Shown piece by piece: positions 26,618 to 35,244 of a stretch of DNA of 64,000 bases. The DNA comes from Spinactinospora alkalitolerans (GTDB lineage Bacteria > Actinomycetota > Actinomycetes > Streptosporangiales > Streptosporangiaceae). The position numbers were made by a program, and so were the translations under genes. The first letter of the stretch is position 1. Each line of letters opens with the position of its first letter. The stretch spans positions 3,224,001 to 3,288,000 of the forward strand of contig NZ_JACCCC010000001.1 of assembly GCF_013408795.1 (NCBI RefSeq), given 5' to 3'. The notes under the pieces are model-generated. The model saw only the letters and a program-made list of their open reading frames with translations. It was not told where the DNA came from and searched no databases.

Positions 26618-26790
26618 CGCCTTCGCGCCCGCGCGGCCTCCGCGTCCGGCAGCGTGCCCGGCACCGCCGTTCCGCCTGACCCCGCATGCTCTTCACGGTC
26701 CGCTCAGCGACCGTCACCTCTCTGCGGCTCTTTGCATCCACGCCGTTTCGTCATGCCCGAAAACGCATCCGTGCGCCATTCGGCCGACCG

Positions 26791-27717
26791 ATGCCGCAGT
26801 GCTTTCACCGCCATTTCCCCATTGGCGTGCGCCCGCATATCCGCACGTCTACGAGAAAGCGAGAAAACGCCATCGCCATTGATTTCAATCAGCAGGTCAT
26901 CGACGAGTTCCGCGCCAACCGGGGCCGCGTCGGGGGCATGTTCGAAGGAGGGCGGCTCCTGCTGCTGACCACCACCGGCGCCAGGACGGGCCTGCCCCGC
27001 ACCACCCCGGTCGGCTACCTGCCCGACGACGAGGCCGGCCGCAGGCTCGTCATCGCCTCGGCCGCGGGGGCGCCCGCGCATCCGGCCTGGTACCACAACA
27101 TCCTCGCCGATCCGCGGGTCACCGTCGAGGACGGCGTCTTCACCTACAGCGCCAACGCGGTCGTCACCGAAGGCGAGGAGCGCGACCGGCTCTTCGCCCG
27201 CGCCGTCGAGTCCGACCCCGGCTGGGGCGAGTACCAGGCCAAGACCGCCCGGACGCTGCCCGTCATCGCGCTGGAGCCGATCGACGGCGGGCCGCCGGAC
27301 CTGCCTCCGGGAGACGCCCTCAAGGCCGTCCACGACGGCATCCGCCGCGAACTGGGACTGATCCGGGCCGAGATCACCGCCGCCGGTCCCGGGGCCCTGG
27401 GCGCGCAACTGCGGATCAACTGCCTGACCATGTGCCAGGGGGTGCACCACCACCACACCGCCGAGGACGGCGGGCTCTTCCCCGCCCTGAGGGCCGGGCA
27501 CCCCGAGCTGGCGCCGGTCGTGGACCGCCTCAGCGGCGAGCACGAGAAGGTCGAGCGGTTGCTGAAGGAGCTGCAGAAGCACGTCTCCGACGGCGCGGAC
27601 ACCGTGTCGGCGCTGGGCGAGGTGGAACGGCTCACGGCGGAACTGGAGGCCCACCTCGACTACGAGGAGGAGCAGCTCGTGCCGCTGCTGAACGCGCTCG
27701 GCACCGGGCCGGCGTGA
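26791..27717 (+). CDS. Ddn-type F420/deazaflavin-dependent reductase fused to a hemerythrin domain
   Basis: The conserved part has two domains. The first is a Ddn-like split-barrel (IDFNQQVIDEFRANRG, RLLLLTTTGARTGLPRTTPVGY, HPAWYHNILADPRVTVE). The second is a C-terminal HHE hemerythrin domain with HHHHTAEDGGLFPAL and a later HEKVERLL and EEEQLVP. The first reduces quinones or nitro compounds with F420H2; the second binds a di-iron centre. The start is uncertain. The family normally begins at IDFNQ, where the codon in the expected start place is ATC (26872) behind an A-rich GAGAAAA. The ATG at 26791 and GTG at 26827 lack ribosome sites. Confidence 0.8.
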   Translation: MPQCFHRHFPIGVRPHIRTSTRKRENAIAIDFNQQVIDEFRANRGRVGGMFEGGRLLLLTTTGARTGLPRTTPVGYLPDDEAGRRLVIASAAGAPAHPAWYHNILADPRVTVEDGVFTYSANAVVTEGEERDRLFARAVESDPGWGEYQAKTARTLPVIALEPIDGGPPDLPPGDALKAVHDGIRRELGLIRAEITAAGPGALGAQLRINCLTMCQGVHHHHTAEDGGLFPALRAGHPELAPVVDRLSGEHEKVERLLKELQKHVSDGADTVSALGEVERLTAELEAHLDYEEEQLVPLLNALGTGPA

Positions 27718-27817
27718 CGCCGCGGCCGTCGAGGACGTGGTGGCCGTCTACCGGAGCCTGCTCGACCAGGGCGTCCCCGCGTCGCGGATCCCGCCGGCGG
27801 GAGAGTCGGCCGACGAG
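27718..27817 (+). pseudogene. Fragment of a hormone-sensitive-lipase-type esterase
   Basis: One frame reads AAVEDVVAVYRSLLDQGVPASRI followed by PPAGESADEA. This matches the run up to the nucleophile elbow (usually LAGDSAGG) of HSL-family esterases. The segment has no upstream oxyanion HGGG region and no continuation after the elbow, and the elbow itself has lost its glycines. It begins immediately at the stop of the Ddn-hemerythrin gene. It is a decayed remnant rather than a functional enzyme. Confidence 0.5.
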
Positions 27818-27935
27818 GCGCCGGGCCGGTGCGATGGTCGGGAAATCACTCAGGCGGCGACGATTTTCCCCGCCGACCGGAGTCCTATCCGTGTCACCGC
27901 GATCGCGGACGACCACTGAGAAAGGACGACTCGCC

Positions 27936-28775
27936 ATGTCCACCACCCACACCCTTGACGTCCCGGGCGCGCGCCTGCACTACGAGGTCCGCGGCGCGGG
28001 ACCGCTGTTTCTGGTCATGGGATCGCCGATGGCCGCGGCGGCCTTCGCGCCGCTGGCCGAGGCGCTCGCGGGCGACCGCACCGTCGTCACCCACGACCCG
28101 CGGGGCATCTCGGGCAGCCTCCTCGACGACCCCGAGCAGGACTCCACCCCCGAACTGCGGGCCGACGACGCCGCCGCCCTCCTGGACGCCCTCGGAGCCG
28201 AGTCCGCCGACGTGTTCGGCAGCAGCGGCGGCGCGGTGACCGGACTCGCACTGGCCGAGCGGCACCCCGGGCGGGTGCGCACGCTCGTCGCGCACGAGCC
28301 TCCCCTGCTGGAGCTGCTGCCCGACGCCGCCGAGCGGCGCGCCGGAGTCGAGGACATGATCGCGACCTTCCACCGGGAGGGCCTGGAGGCGGCGTGGAAG
28401 AAGTTCATGGCCGACGCCGGATTCGACGACGGCGACGGCGACGGCGCCCCCGCTGCTCCGCCCGGGGAGCCCTCGGAGCAGGACATCGCCGACAGCGCCC
28501 GCTTCTTCGGCCACGAACTGCGGGGCACCACGCGCTACGTGCCCGACGCCGCCGCGTTGAGCACCGGCCCGACCCGCGTCGTCGTCGGCATCGGCGCCGA
28601 CTCGGGCGGCCTGGTCACCCACCGGACCTCCACGGCGCTGGCCAAGCTGCTCGGCACGCCGCCGACCGAGTTCCCCGGCGACCACGGCGGTTTCATCGGC
28701 CAACCCGAGGAGTTCGCCGAGGTGCTGCGCGGGGTGCTGGCGGACCGGGGAACGAGCGGACCGCTCGCGCGCTAG
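27936..28775 (+). CDS. Alpha/beta-hydrolase
   Basis: This 279-residue soluble hydrolase has the oxyanion region LVMGSPMAAAAF, the nucleophile elbow GSSGGAVTG near residues 95-103 and a C-terminal His in FPGDHGGFIGQPEEFA. An unusual Asp/Gly-rich insert (DDGDGDGAP) lies in the cap region. It resembles small esterases annotated as putative hydrolases in streptomycetes; the substrate is unknown. The ATG at 27936 follows GAAAGGA. It is probably a single gene, convergent with the IclR gene. Confidence 0.9.
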   Translation: MSTTHTLDVPGARLHYEVRGAGPLFLVMGSPMAAAAFAPLAEALAGDRTVVTHDPRGISGSLLDDPEQDSTPELRADDAAALLDALGAESADVFGSSGGAVTGLALAERHPGRVRTLVAHEPPLLELLPDAAERRAGVEDMIATFHREGLEAAWKKFMADAGFDDGDGDGAPAAPPGEPSEQDIADSARFFGHELRGTTRYVPDAAALSTGPTRVVVGIGADSGGLVTHRTSTALAKLLGTPPTEFPGDHGGFIGQPEEFAEVLRGVLADRGTSGPLAR

Positions 28776-28810
28776 AGCGTTGACGGGAGACCGCCCGGGG
28801 GAAGGGCGCC

Positions 28811-29629
28811 CTACGGACCGGGGCGCCCCGACTCCTCGCCGGAGGGCGGGGCGCCCAGTTCGGCGGAGATCCGGGCGGCGACCTCGGCCACCTGCGGCCC
28901 CATCTCCCGCACCCGCGCCACAGGGAGCCGACTGACCAGCGACGAGACGCTGATGGCCGCGATGGGGTCGCGGCCGTGGTCGAACACCGGGGCCGCCACG
29001 CAGCGCACCTCCGGCTCGTTCTCCCGGTCGTCGATGGCGTAGCCGCGCACGCGCACCCGCCGCAGTTCCTCGTGGAACACCGCGGGGTCGGTGATGGTGT
29101 GCTCGGTCACGGACGGCAGCCCGTCGGCCAGCACATCGGCCACCAGGTCGGGCGGGCTGAAGGCGAGGATCGCCTTGCCCACGGCGGTCCGGTAGGCGGG
29201 CATCCGCGCGCCGATGCGCGAGGCCATCCGGACGATCGTGGTGTTCTCGACCTTGTCCGCGTAGACGACGTCGTGGCCGTCGGGCAGCACGAGATGGCAG
29301 GTGTGGCCGGTGCGGCGCATCAGCCCGCGCAAGTGGTCGGAGGCGACCGACCGCAGGTCCATCTGGTCCAGGTAGGCCTGCCACAGCGACAGGGCCGCCG
29401 GTCCCAGCCGGAACCGGCCGGCCCCGCTGTCGCGGTCGAGCAGCCGTGCTTCCACGAGCGGGGCCGTCAGCCGCAGCACCGAACTCTTGTTGATCCCCAC
29501 CGCATCGGCGAGTTCGGTGAGGGTCGCACCGCCGCTGCCGGGCGGTCGGCAGCGCACGAACTCCAGGATGGCCAGCGCCCGGCGCAGTGACACCGAGGCG
29601 TTGCGCCGCGGCGCGGTGTCGGCGTTCAT
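28811..29629 (-). CDS. IclR-family regulator of the sugar ABC importer
   Basis: This 272-residue regulator has an N-terminal winged helix (LTELADAVGINKSSVLRLTAPLVEARLL, ~36-63) and a GAF-like effector domain with DKVENTTIVRMASRIGARMPAYRTAVGKAILAF and a late PIAAISVSS strand. Its ATG at 29629 overlaps the permease stop (ATGA), so it is the last gene of the ABC operon. It probably controls that operon in response to the imported sugar. Candidate targets are the inverted repeats upstream of the binding-protein gene. Confidence 0.92.
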   Translation of the reverse strand: MNADTAPRRNASVSLRRALAILEFVRCRPPGSGGATLTELADAVGINKSSVLRLTAPLVEARLLDRDSGAGRFRLGPAALSLWQAYLDQMDLRSVASDHLRGLMRRTGHTCHLVLPDGHDVVYADKVENTTIVRMASRIGARMPAYRTAVGKAILAFSPPDLVADVLADGLPSVTEHTITDPAVFHEELRRVRVRGYAIDDRENEPEVRCVAAPVFDHGRDPIAAISVSSLVSRLPVARVREMGPQVAEVAARISAELGAPPSGEESGRPGP

Positions 29630-30462
29630 CCCTTGACCGCACCTCCCAGGCCCGAGGCCAGTCGGCGCTGCACGAACAGGAAGAACACCAGCACCGGAAC
29701 GGTCATCAGCACCGACCCGGCCATGATGGCGCCCCAGTCGTTCTGGTCGGGGCGGAAGAAGGACAGCAGCACGACGGGCAGCGTCTGCTTCTCCTGGGCG
29801 GAGATGATGAAGGTCGTCGCGAACAGAAAGTCGTTCCAGGTCATGATGAACGAGAAGATGCTCGTCGCGACCACCCCTGGAGCGACCAGCGGGAACAGCA
29901 CCCGCCAGACGAAGGTGAGGCTGCCGGCCCCGTCCAGCCGGGCGGCCTCCTCCAGCTCCCGGGGGACCGCCGCGACGAACCCGCGCAGCATCCAGATCGC
30001 CAGCGGGATCGCGAACGCCGTATGCACCAGCATGAGCGACCCCAGGTGGTTGAGCCCGAGCTGCGGAACCGTCTGCCCGATGCCGCGCATCAGGAAGAAC
30101 AGCGGAATCGTCAGGGCCTCCACCGGCACCATCTGCGCGATGAGCACCATGACCAGCAGCGTAACGCGCGACCGGAAGCGGTAGCGGGTCAGAGCCACCG
30201 CGGCCAGGAACGCGCACAGCGTCGAGAACACCACCACCGCGGCCGCCACCGTGGCGCTGTTGAGCAGGTACCGCCCGAAGTCCTCGACCAGCAGCACCCT
30301 GCGGAACGAGTCCAGGGTGGGCGAGAGCGTGAAGGGGGTGGGATCGCCCGCCTCCAGCGCGGTGCGGGGCTTGAGCGCCGACAGCACCATCCAGTACAGC
30401 GGGAACGCCACGGCCAGGGCGATCAGCAGACCGACCGTGTTGACGCGCAGTCCGCGGAGCAT
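29626..30462 (-). CDS. Carbohydrate ABC transporter permease (MalG type)
   Basis: This 278-residue inner-membrane permease has six predicted helices and the ABC-permease EAA loop (PRELEEAARLDGAGSLTFVWRVLFPL). The C-terminal FVQRRLASGLGGAVKG is typical of MalG-type subunits. The ATG at 30462 overlaps the upstream permease stop by one base (TGATG). It pairs with the MalF-type gene to import an oligosaccharide or sugar derivative. The ATPase is not encoded here, as is usual for actinomycete systems that share MsiK. Confidence 0.93.
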   Translation of the reverse strand: MLRGLRVNTVGLLIALAVAFPLYWMVLSALKPRTALEAGDPTPFTLSPTLDSFRRVLLVEDFGRYLLNSATVAAAVVVFSTLCAFLAAVALTRYRFRSRVTLLVMVLIAQMVPVEALTIPLFFLMRGIGQTVPQLGLNHLGSLMLVHTAFAIPLAIWMLRGFVAAVPRELEEAARLDGAGSLTFVWRVLFPLVAPGVVATSIFSFIMTWNDFLFATTFIISAQEKQTLPVVLLSFFRPDQNDWGAIMAGSVLMTVPVLVFFLFVQRRLASGLGGAVKG

Positions 30463-31412
30463 CACAGCACCTCCCCTTGGCGACGCAGCGCACGCAGGTA
30501 GACGAGGGAGATCACGAGCAGCAGCAGGGTGGTGATCACCCCGATCGCCGAACCGAGCCCGTACTGGCCGGAGGCGAACGCCTGCTGGTAGGCGTAGACG
30601 TTGAGCACCAGGTTCTGCCCGGCGATCCCGCCGCCGCCGGTCATGATGTAGATCTGCGTGAAGATCTTGAAGTCCCAGATGATGGACTGGATCGTCACGA
30701 TCGTCATCACCGGGCGCAGCATCGGCAGCATGACGCTCCACGCGATCCGGCCGGTCGAGGCGCCGTCCAGCCGCGCCGCCTCGATCACCTCGTGCGGGAT
30801 CGCGCGGATGCCCGCGTACAGCGTGACCATGACGAACGGGAACGAGCACCACACCACCTGGCTCAGCACCAGCCCGAAGGCCGACCACTTGGTGTAGGTC
30901 CAGGAGTGCCCCTCGAACTCGGTCAGCCCCAGGCCGGCCAGTGCCTGGTTGACCGGTCCCAGGGAGGGGTCGAACAGGAACAGCCACACCGCGCTGCCGG
31001 TGACCGCCGGGGTGGCCCAAGCGCCCAGCGCGGCCAGGAACAGCAGGATGCGCACCCAGGGCGCCAGCCGGGTGGCCAGCACCGCCAGGCACCCGCCGAC
31101 CGCGAGCGTGCCGAGGACGCAGGCGCCCGCGAAGACGACGGTGTTGAGCAGCACCTCCCAGAACTGGGGGTCGCCCAGCAGGGCCCGGTAGTTCTCCAGG
31201 CCGGTGAACCGCAGCGGCTCGGCGCCGGTGACCTGCGGCTGCCGGTAGTCGTAGAAGGAGACCAGGGCCAGTTGGTAGAGCGGATAGGCCAGCATCACGC
31301 CCAGCACCACCAGGGCGGGCAGCAGGTACATCCACGGTTCGATGCGGCCGCTCCGGCGCCGCCGGGAGGTGGCGCCCCCGGGGAGCCGGAGCGATGGTGC
31401 GGACATGCCCAT
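30462..31412 (-). CDS. Carbohydrate ABC transporter permease (MalF type)
   Basis: This 316-residue permease has an Arg-rich cytoplasmic start, a first helix at ~30-52, and the EAA motif (PHEVIEAARLDGASTGRIAWSVMLP). It resembles MalF/UgpA-type subunits. It sits 9 bases after the binding-protein stop and overlaps the MalG-type gene. A second ATG at 31406 is also possible. The complex would be energised by a shared ATPase elsewhere. Confidence 0.93.
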   Translation of the reverse strand: MGMSAPSLRLPGGATSRRRRSGRIEPWMYLLPALVVLGVMLAYPLYQLALVSFYDYRQPQVTGAEPLRFTGLENYRALLGDPQFWEVLLNTVVFAGACVLGTLAVGGCLAVLATRLAPWVRILLFLAALGAWATPAVTGSAVWLFLFDPSLGPVNQALAGLGLTEFEGHSWTYTKWSAFGLVLSQVVWCSFPFVMVTLYAGIRAIPHEVIEAARLDGASTGRIAWSVMLPMLRPVMTIVTIQSIIWDFKIFTQIYIMTGGGGIAGQNLVLNVYAYQQAFASGQYGLGSAIGVITTLLLLVISLVYLRALRRQGEVL

Positions 31413-31421
31413 GCGCGCCGG

Positions 31422-32720
31422 TCACTCCCCGGTGAAGGCGTCGTCGAGGGAGGCCGCGGCCTCCTGGGCCGCCTGGTCGACCGAGGCGTCCCCGGTGGCG
31501 ACGCGCTGCACCATGGTGGGGAGCACGCCCTCGGCGTCGATGCCGGCCCAGGCGCCGGTGACGGGGACGAACCGGGTTCCGGCGTCCAGCGTCTCGATGA
31601 ACGGCGCCACCTCCTCGTCGGTGGCGGCGACGTCGCTCTGCACGCTGCTGAGGGTGGGCAGGTTGCCCATGGCCTCGTACATCTGCTGCTGGTACTTCTT
31701 GCCGGACAGCAGCTTCACGAACTCCACCGACAGGGTGCGGTGGTCGGTTCCGGCCAGCACTCCCAGGTTGTTGCCTCCGGCGAAGGCGGGGGCGATCGAG
31801 TCGGGTTCGGCGCCGGGCAGCGGGACGACCGCTGTGTCCTCGGCGACGTCGCTGTCCTGCACGGCGTTGAGGTTGAAGTTGCCGCCGATGGTCATGGCGG
31901 CCTCGCCGGCGATGAAGTTCTGCACGCTCTCGTTGCCGGTCATCTGGGCGCACGTCTGCGGCGGGCAGACGTCCTCGGAGAGGATCTCGGCGTAGAGCTC
32001 GAGGCCGGCCTTGGCGTCCTCGGAGTCGATGGCGGCGGTGTGGGATTCGCCGTCGGCCTCGGCGATGTCGCCGCCGTTGGCCCAGACGAAGGGCAGGAAG
32101 CCGTAGGTGTAGGCGCCGCCGGTGGAGATCCCGAGCATGTCGGGGTCGTCCTCGCGCACCGCGCGGCCCGCCTCGACCACCTCCTCCAGGGTCTCGGGGA
32201 TGTCGATGCCCAGGTCGTCGAAGACGTCGGTGCGGTAGTAGAGGGCGCGCACCCCCAGGAACCAGGGCACGCCGTAGGTGCCGCCGTCGACCTGGGCGGT
32301 GGCGGCGACGTCGTCGGAGATGTCGCCGTGGTCCTCCCACTCGGCGAGTTCCGCGCCGATGTCGGCGAAGCCGCCGGCCTCGACGTAGCCGGCGAGGTCG
32401 GTGTTTCCGTACTCGGCGACGTCGGGGGCCGAGGAGGGGTCGTTGAAGGCTCCCTGGAAGCGCTCGGCGCGGGTGTCGATCGGGATGTACTGGACGTCCA
32501 CGGTGACGCCCTCGTGGTCGGCCTCGAACTCCGCGACGGCTTCGTCGACCACCTGCTCCTTGGGCTCCTGGTCGACTTCGGAGAACAGCCACACGCGGAG
32601 GGTGCCCTCCATCTCGTCGGCACCGGAACCGGGGGTGTCGGTCTGGGCGGGGGCGCAGGCGGCCAGCAGCGCCGCGAGCCCGAGAAGGGCACCGGCACGG
32701 GCCGGGCGGGGGATTCGCAT
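31422..32720 (-). CDS. Sugar-binding lipoprotein of an ABC importer
   Basis: This 432-residue extracellular solute-binding protein (family 1) has a lipoprotein signal with the lipobox LAAC at residue 22. It then reads TLRVWLFSEVDQEPKEQVVDE and the family-typical YGVPWFLGVRALYYRTDVF and FVKLLSGKKYQQQMYEAMGNLPT. It captures a sugar outside the membrane for the two permeases downstream. The sugar is unknown. It is the first gene of the operon, with two inverted repeats upstream, one of them similar to the DasR site of streptomycetes. Confidence 0.93.
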   Translation of the reverse strand: MRIPRPARAGALLGLAALLAACAPAQTDTPGSGADEMEGTLRVWLFSEVDQEPKEQVVDEAVAEFEADHEGVTVDVQYIPIDTRAERFQGAFNDPSSAPDVAEYGNTDLAGYVEAGGFADIGAELAEWEDHGDISDDVAATAQVDGGTYGVPWFLGVRALYYRTDVFDDLGIDIPETLEEVVEAGRAVREDDPDMLGISTGGAYTYGFLPFVWANGGDIAEADGESHTAAIDSEDAKAGLELYAEILSEDVCPPQTCAQMTGNESVQNFIAGEAAMTIGGNFNLNAVQDSDVAEDTAVVPLPGAEPDSIAPAFAGGNNLGVLAGTDHRTLSVEFVKLLSGKKYQQQMYEAMGNLPTLSSVQSDVAATDEEVAPFIETLDAGTRFVPVTGAWAGIDAEGVLPTMVQRVATGDASVDQAAQEAAASLDDAFTGE

Positions 32721-32766
32721 CTGATTTCCTTCGCCGGATCGGAGATGACGGGAAAGCGGGGCTTGT

Positions 32767-32782
32767 TCCGGTCTAGACCGGA
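32767..32782. promoter_or_regulatory. dre-like palindrome upstream of the sugar-binding gene
   Basis: TCCGGTCTAGACCGGA is a perfect 16-base palindrome about 50 bases before the lipoprotein start. Its core GGTCTAGACC is shared with the streptomycete DasR responsive element (TGGTCTAGACCA). Whether a DasR-like protein binds here is unknown. Confidence 0.55.
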
Positions 32783-32850
32783 TTGGACCGCTTGATGGTC
32801 ACCGAACTTAGGCAGGGAGCGCCGACCGGCTGAAGAGGATGCGGGCAAGA

Positions 32851-32865
32851 TTGTGTAATGCACAA
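32851..32865. promoter_or_regulatory. Inverted repeat, possible IclR operator
   Basis: TTGTG and CACAA flank a five-base centre in TTGTGTAATGCACAA. It lies about 130 bases upstream of the sugar-binding gene in a region without coding sequence. It is a candidate site for the IclR encoded at the end of that operon. Confidence 0.4.
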
Positions 32866-32959
32866 CGGCCGGGCGCCGATGCAGCACGCGTCCGGCCCCC
32901 TTCTCGCCGATCCTGACCTTGTGGGGCCTGAAAACGTTGCGATAACCCCACAACATCAA

Positions 32960-33343
32960 CTTGAGTTTTAACCTTGGCCACTGGGGGTCTTTGACCTCAG
33001 CCCCAGGAGGGATCCGCGGTGACCGGGCGATCCTCTCGCGTGGCCGAAGGCCCCCACAGGGATCGCCCCGGCGCCGCGCCACCCACGCCGCCACCGTGCC
33101 TGCCAGGACGCGACCGCGGTTTCGGCGCGCAGTGAAGAAACGGGCCACCACCCTCACCCGCCCCGGCCACCAGGCCGAAACCGCGGTGCCGTCCCGCGCC
33201 CACGGCGCCGGCGTGCGCTTCGCGCGCGGGAGGGCGATTTTGCGTCCACGGGCCTTCGGCCACGCGAGAGAATCGCCCACCCGCACGCCCTCCCTCCTGG
33301 GGCGGGCCTTCAAAACCCCCTGTGGTCGAGGTTGAAACCCAAG
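32960..33343. mobile_element. MITE-like 384-bp element with long inverted repeats and 5-bp target duplication
   Basis: The first 94 bases (32960-33053) and the reverse complement of the last 94 (33250-33343) align without gaps; I count 71 identical positions. The inner 21 bases (CTCTCGCGTGGCCGAAGGCCC) are identical. ATCAA lies immediately outside both ends (32955-32959 and 33344-33348), the expected target duplication. A nested perfect 14-base inverted repeat is at 33113-33126 and 33174-33187. No transposase is encoded. It fills most of the 650-base gap between the ABC operon and the next IclR gene. Confidence 0.65.
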
Positions 33344-33370
33344 ATCAAGATCGGCGAGGGAGCCGCCCGG

Positions 33371-34120
33371 TCAGGCGCGGGCGCTCCATCCGATCTCCTC
33401 GCTGATGGCGCCGGCGGTCGCGGTGAGGTCGGGGGCCAGCGCGAGCAGTCCCGCGCGGTCCAGGACCATGCCGGGGGCGGAGACCGACACCGCCGCGGAG
33501 ACGCGCCCGGAGGCGTCGCGGATCGGCGCGGCCACGCACTGGATGAACTCCTCGTGCTCGAAGTCGTCGAGCGCCCACCCCCGCTCGGCGACGGCCGCGA
33601 GGTCCTCGTCGAGCTCCGTCCGGGTCGTGCGGGTGTTGGGAGTGCAGCGGCCGAAGGGGGGCGGGCCGAGCAGCTCGTCGCGCTCTTCCTCGGACAGGTG
33701 CGCGAGGATCGCCTTGCCGACCCCGGTCGCGTGCAGCGGGGCCGACGCGCCGATGCGGGAGTACATCCGTACGGCGTGGCGCGACTCCACCTTGTCGAGG
33801 TAGACCACGCTGTCGCCTTCGAGCGCCGCGAGGTGCACGGTGTGGCCGCACGCCGCGCCGAGCGCGCGCAGGTGGCCGGTCGCCGCCGCACGGAGATCGA
33901 CGCCCTCCAGCGCGGCGTGTGCGAGCGTGGCCATGCGCGGGCCGATCCGGTAGCGGCCGTCCTCCGTGCGACGCACGAACCGCTCCTCCTCCAGCGTCCG
34001 CAGCAGGCGCAGCGAGGTGGTGCGGTGCACGCCGAGGCGCCGGCCCAGCTCGCTGATGGTCGCGGGGCCCGAGGCCAGTTCGACCAGGATGCGAAGCGCG
34101 CGTTCGAGGCTGCTGGGCAC
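33371..34120 (-). CDS. IclR-family regulator of the adjacent amino-sugar-acid-type locus
   Basis: This 249-residue IclR protein has a winged helix at ~5-65 (ISELGRRLGVHRTTSLRLLRTLEEERFV) and an effector domain with VYLDKVESRHAVRMYSRIGASAPLHATGVGKAILA and CVAAPIRDASGRVSAAVSVS. The gene lies 12 bases after the PfkB kinase stop and is transcribed with it, divergent from the amidohydrolase operon. The palindrome at 35245-35263 in the divergent region is its likely operator. Confidence 0.92.
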   Translation of the reverse strand: MPSSLERALRILVELASGPATISELGRRLGVHRTTSLRLLRTLEEERFVRRTEDGRYRIGPRMATLAHAALEGVDLRAAATGHLRALGAACGHTVHLAALEGDSVVYLDKVESRHAVRMYSRIGASAPLHATGVGKAILAHLSEEERDELLGPPPFGRCTPNTRTTRTELDEDLAAVAERGWALDDFEHEEFIQCVAAPIRDASGRVSAAVSVSAPGMVLDRAGLLALAPDLTATAGAISEEIGWSARA

Positions 34121-34132
34121 CGGTTCCCTCCC

Positions 34133-35152
34133 TCAGTCGTCCGGGTGTGCCGAGCGCACACCGGTGGTCTCGCACCGCTCCCGGCCCGGGGCGGCCCCGG
34201 GCCGCTCCGGCTCGGTCCCGGCCCGCGGGGGGATGTCGCCGCGCACCCGCAGCACGGTACCGGCCAGCCGGGCGCCCTCGGTCAGGCAGTTCCCGATCGG
34301 GGCCTTCGAGAGCAGCCCGCGCAGCACCCCGGCGGCGAACGCGTCGCCGGCGCCCACGGGCTCCACCACGTCGACCTCCGGCGCGGGCCGGTACCACCGC
34401 CGGTCGCCGCGGAAGGCGGTGGCGCCCTGCGGCCCCTGCTTGATGACGACCAGTTCGGGGCCCGACAGCAACGCGCGGGCCTCCTCGACGGTCGTCGCGC
34501 CCCACAGCGCCCGGGCCTCGTCGAGGCCGCAGAAGACGACATCGGCCCGGCGGGCCGCGGAGAGCAGGACCTCCGCATCGGAGGCGCCGTGCAGGGCCGG
34601 GCGGTGGTTGACGTCGAAGCTGCGCAGCGTGCCGGGGGGCGCGCCGGTCAGCAGCTCCTCCACCAGGCCACGGCCGGTGTCGGAGATCGCGGCGGTGATC
34701 CCGGTGGTGTGCACCAGCCGGGGGCGGTCGGCCCAGATCCGTGCGGCGTCGCGCCGGTTCAGCGCCGAGGCGGCGGAGCCTCGGCGGTAGTAGCGCACGC
34801 GGGTGCCCTCGGGGCCGGACTCCTTGGCGTAGAGCCCCGTGGGGCGCTCGGGATCCGTGCGGACCACGCAGTGCACGCCCTCGGCGGTGAGCCGTCCGAC
34901 CACATGGCGCCCGAACGCGTCGTCGCCCACGGCGCTGTGCCACGCCACCCGGTGCCCGGTCCGTGCCAGGTACACGGCGACGTTGGACTCGGCGCCGCCG
35001 ATGTCGAGGCGCAGTGTCGCCCCGCCGAGGGCCGCGGGACCGCGGAGGTCCGCGGGGTCGGGCAGCAGCAGCGCCATCGTCTCGCCGACGCACGCCGCGT
35101 CGACGGCGGAAGCGGAGGCGGAAGCGGCGGCGCGCCCGTGCTCGCTGCTCAC
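34133..35152 (-). CDS. PfkB-family sugar kinase, 2-keto-3-deoxygluconate kinase type
   Basis: This 339-residue ribokinase-family enzyme has the N-terminal GGAESNVAVYLARTGHRVAWHSAVGDDAFGRHV and the catalytic anion-hole motif PVGAGDAFAAG near residues 270-280. SFDVNHRPALH and the sequence as a whole resemble KDG kinases. The GTG start at 35152 follows GGGGAGG at six bases; the upstream ATG at 35185 has no ribosome site. It would phosphorylate a 2-keto-3-deoxy acid produced by the divergent operon. Other sugars are possible. Confidence 0.88.
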   Translation of the reverse strand: MSSEHGRAAASASASAVDAACVGETMALLLPDPADLRGPAALGGATLRLDIGGAESNVAVYLARTGHRVAWHSAVGDDAFGRHVVGRLTAEGVHCVVRTDPERPTGLYAKESGPEGTRVRYYRRGSAASALNRRDAARIWADRPRLVHTTGITAAISDTGRGLVEELLTGAPPGTLRSFDVNHRPALHGASDAEVLLSAARRADVVFCGLDEARALWGATTVEEARALLSGPELVVIKQGPQGATAFRGDRRWYRPAPEVDVVEPVGAGDAFAAGVLRGLLSKAPIGNCLTEGARLAGTVLRVRGDIPPRAGTEPERPGAAPGRERCETTGVRSAHPDD

Positions 35153-35244
35153 CCGCGACCTCCCCGGCGGTGACCCCGGACACATGGGGTGTTGACCTCC
35201 ATCACGGACGGATGCTATTCACTTTGCTGAAGAATACGCAACAG

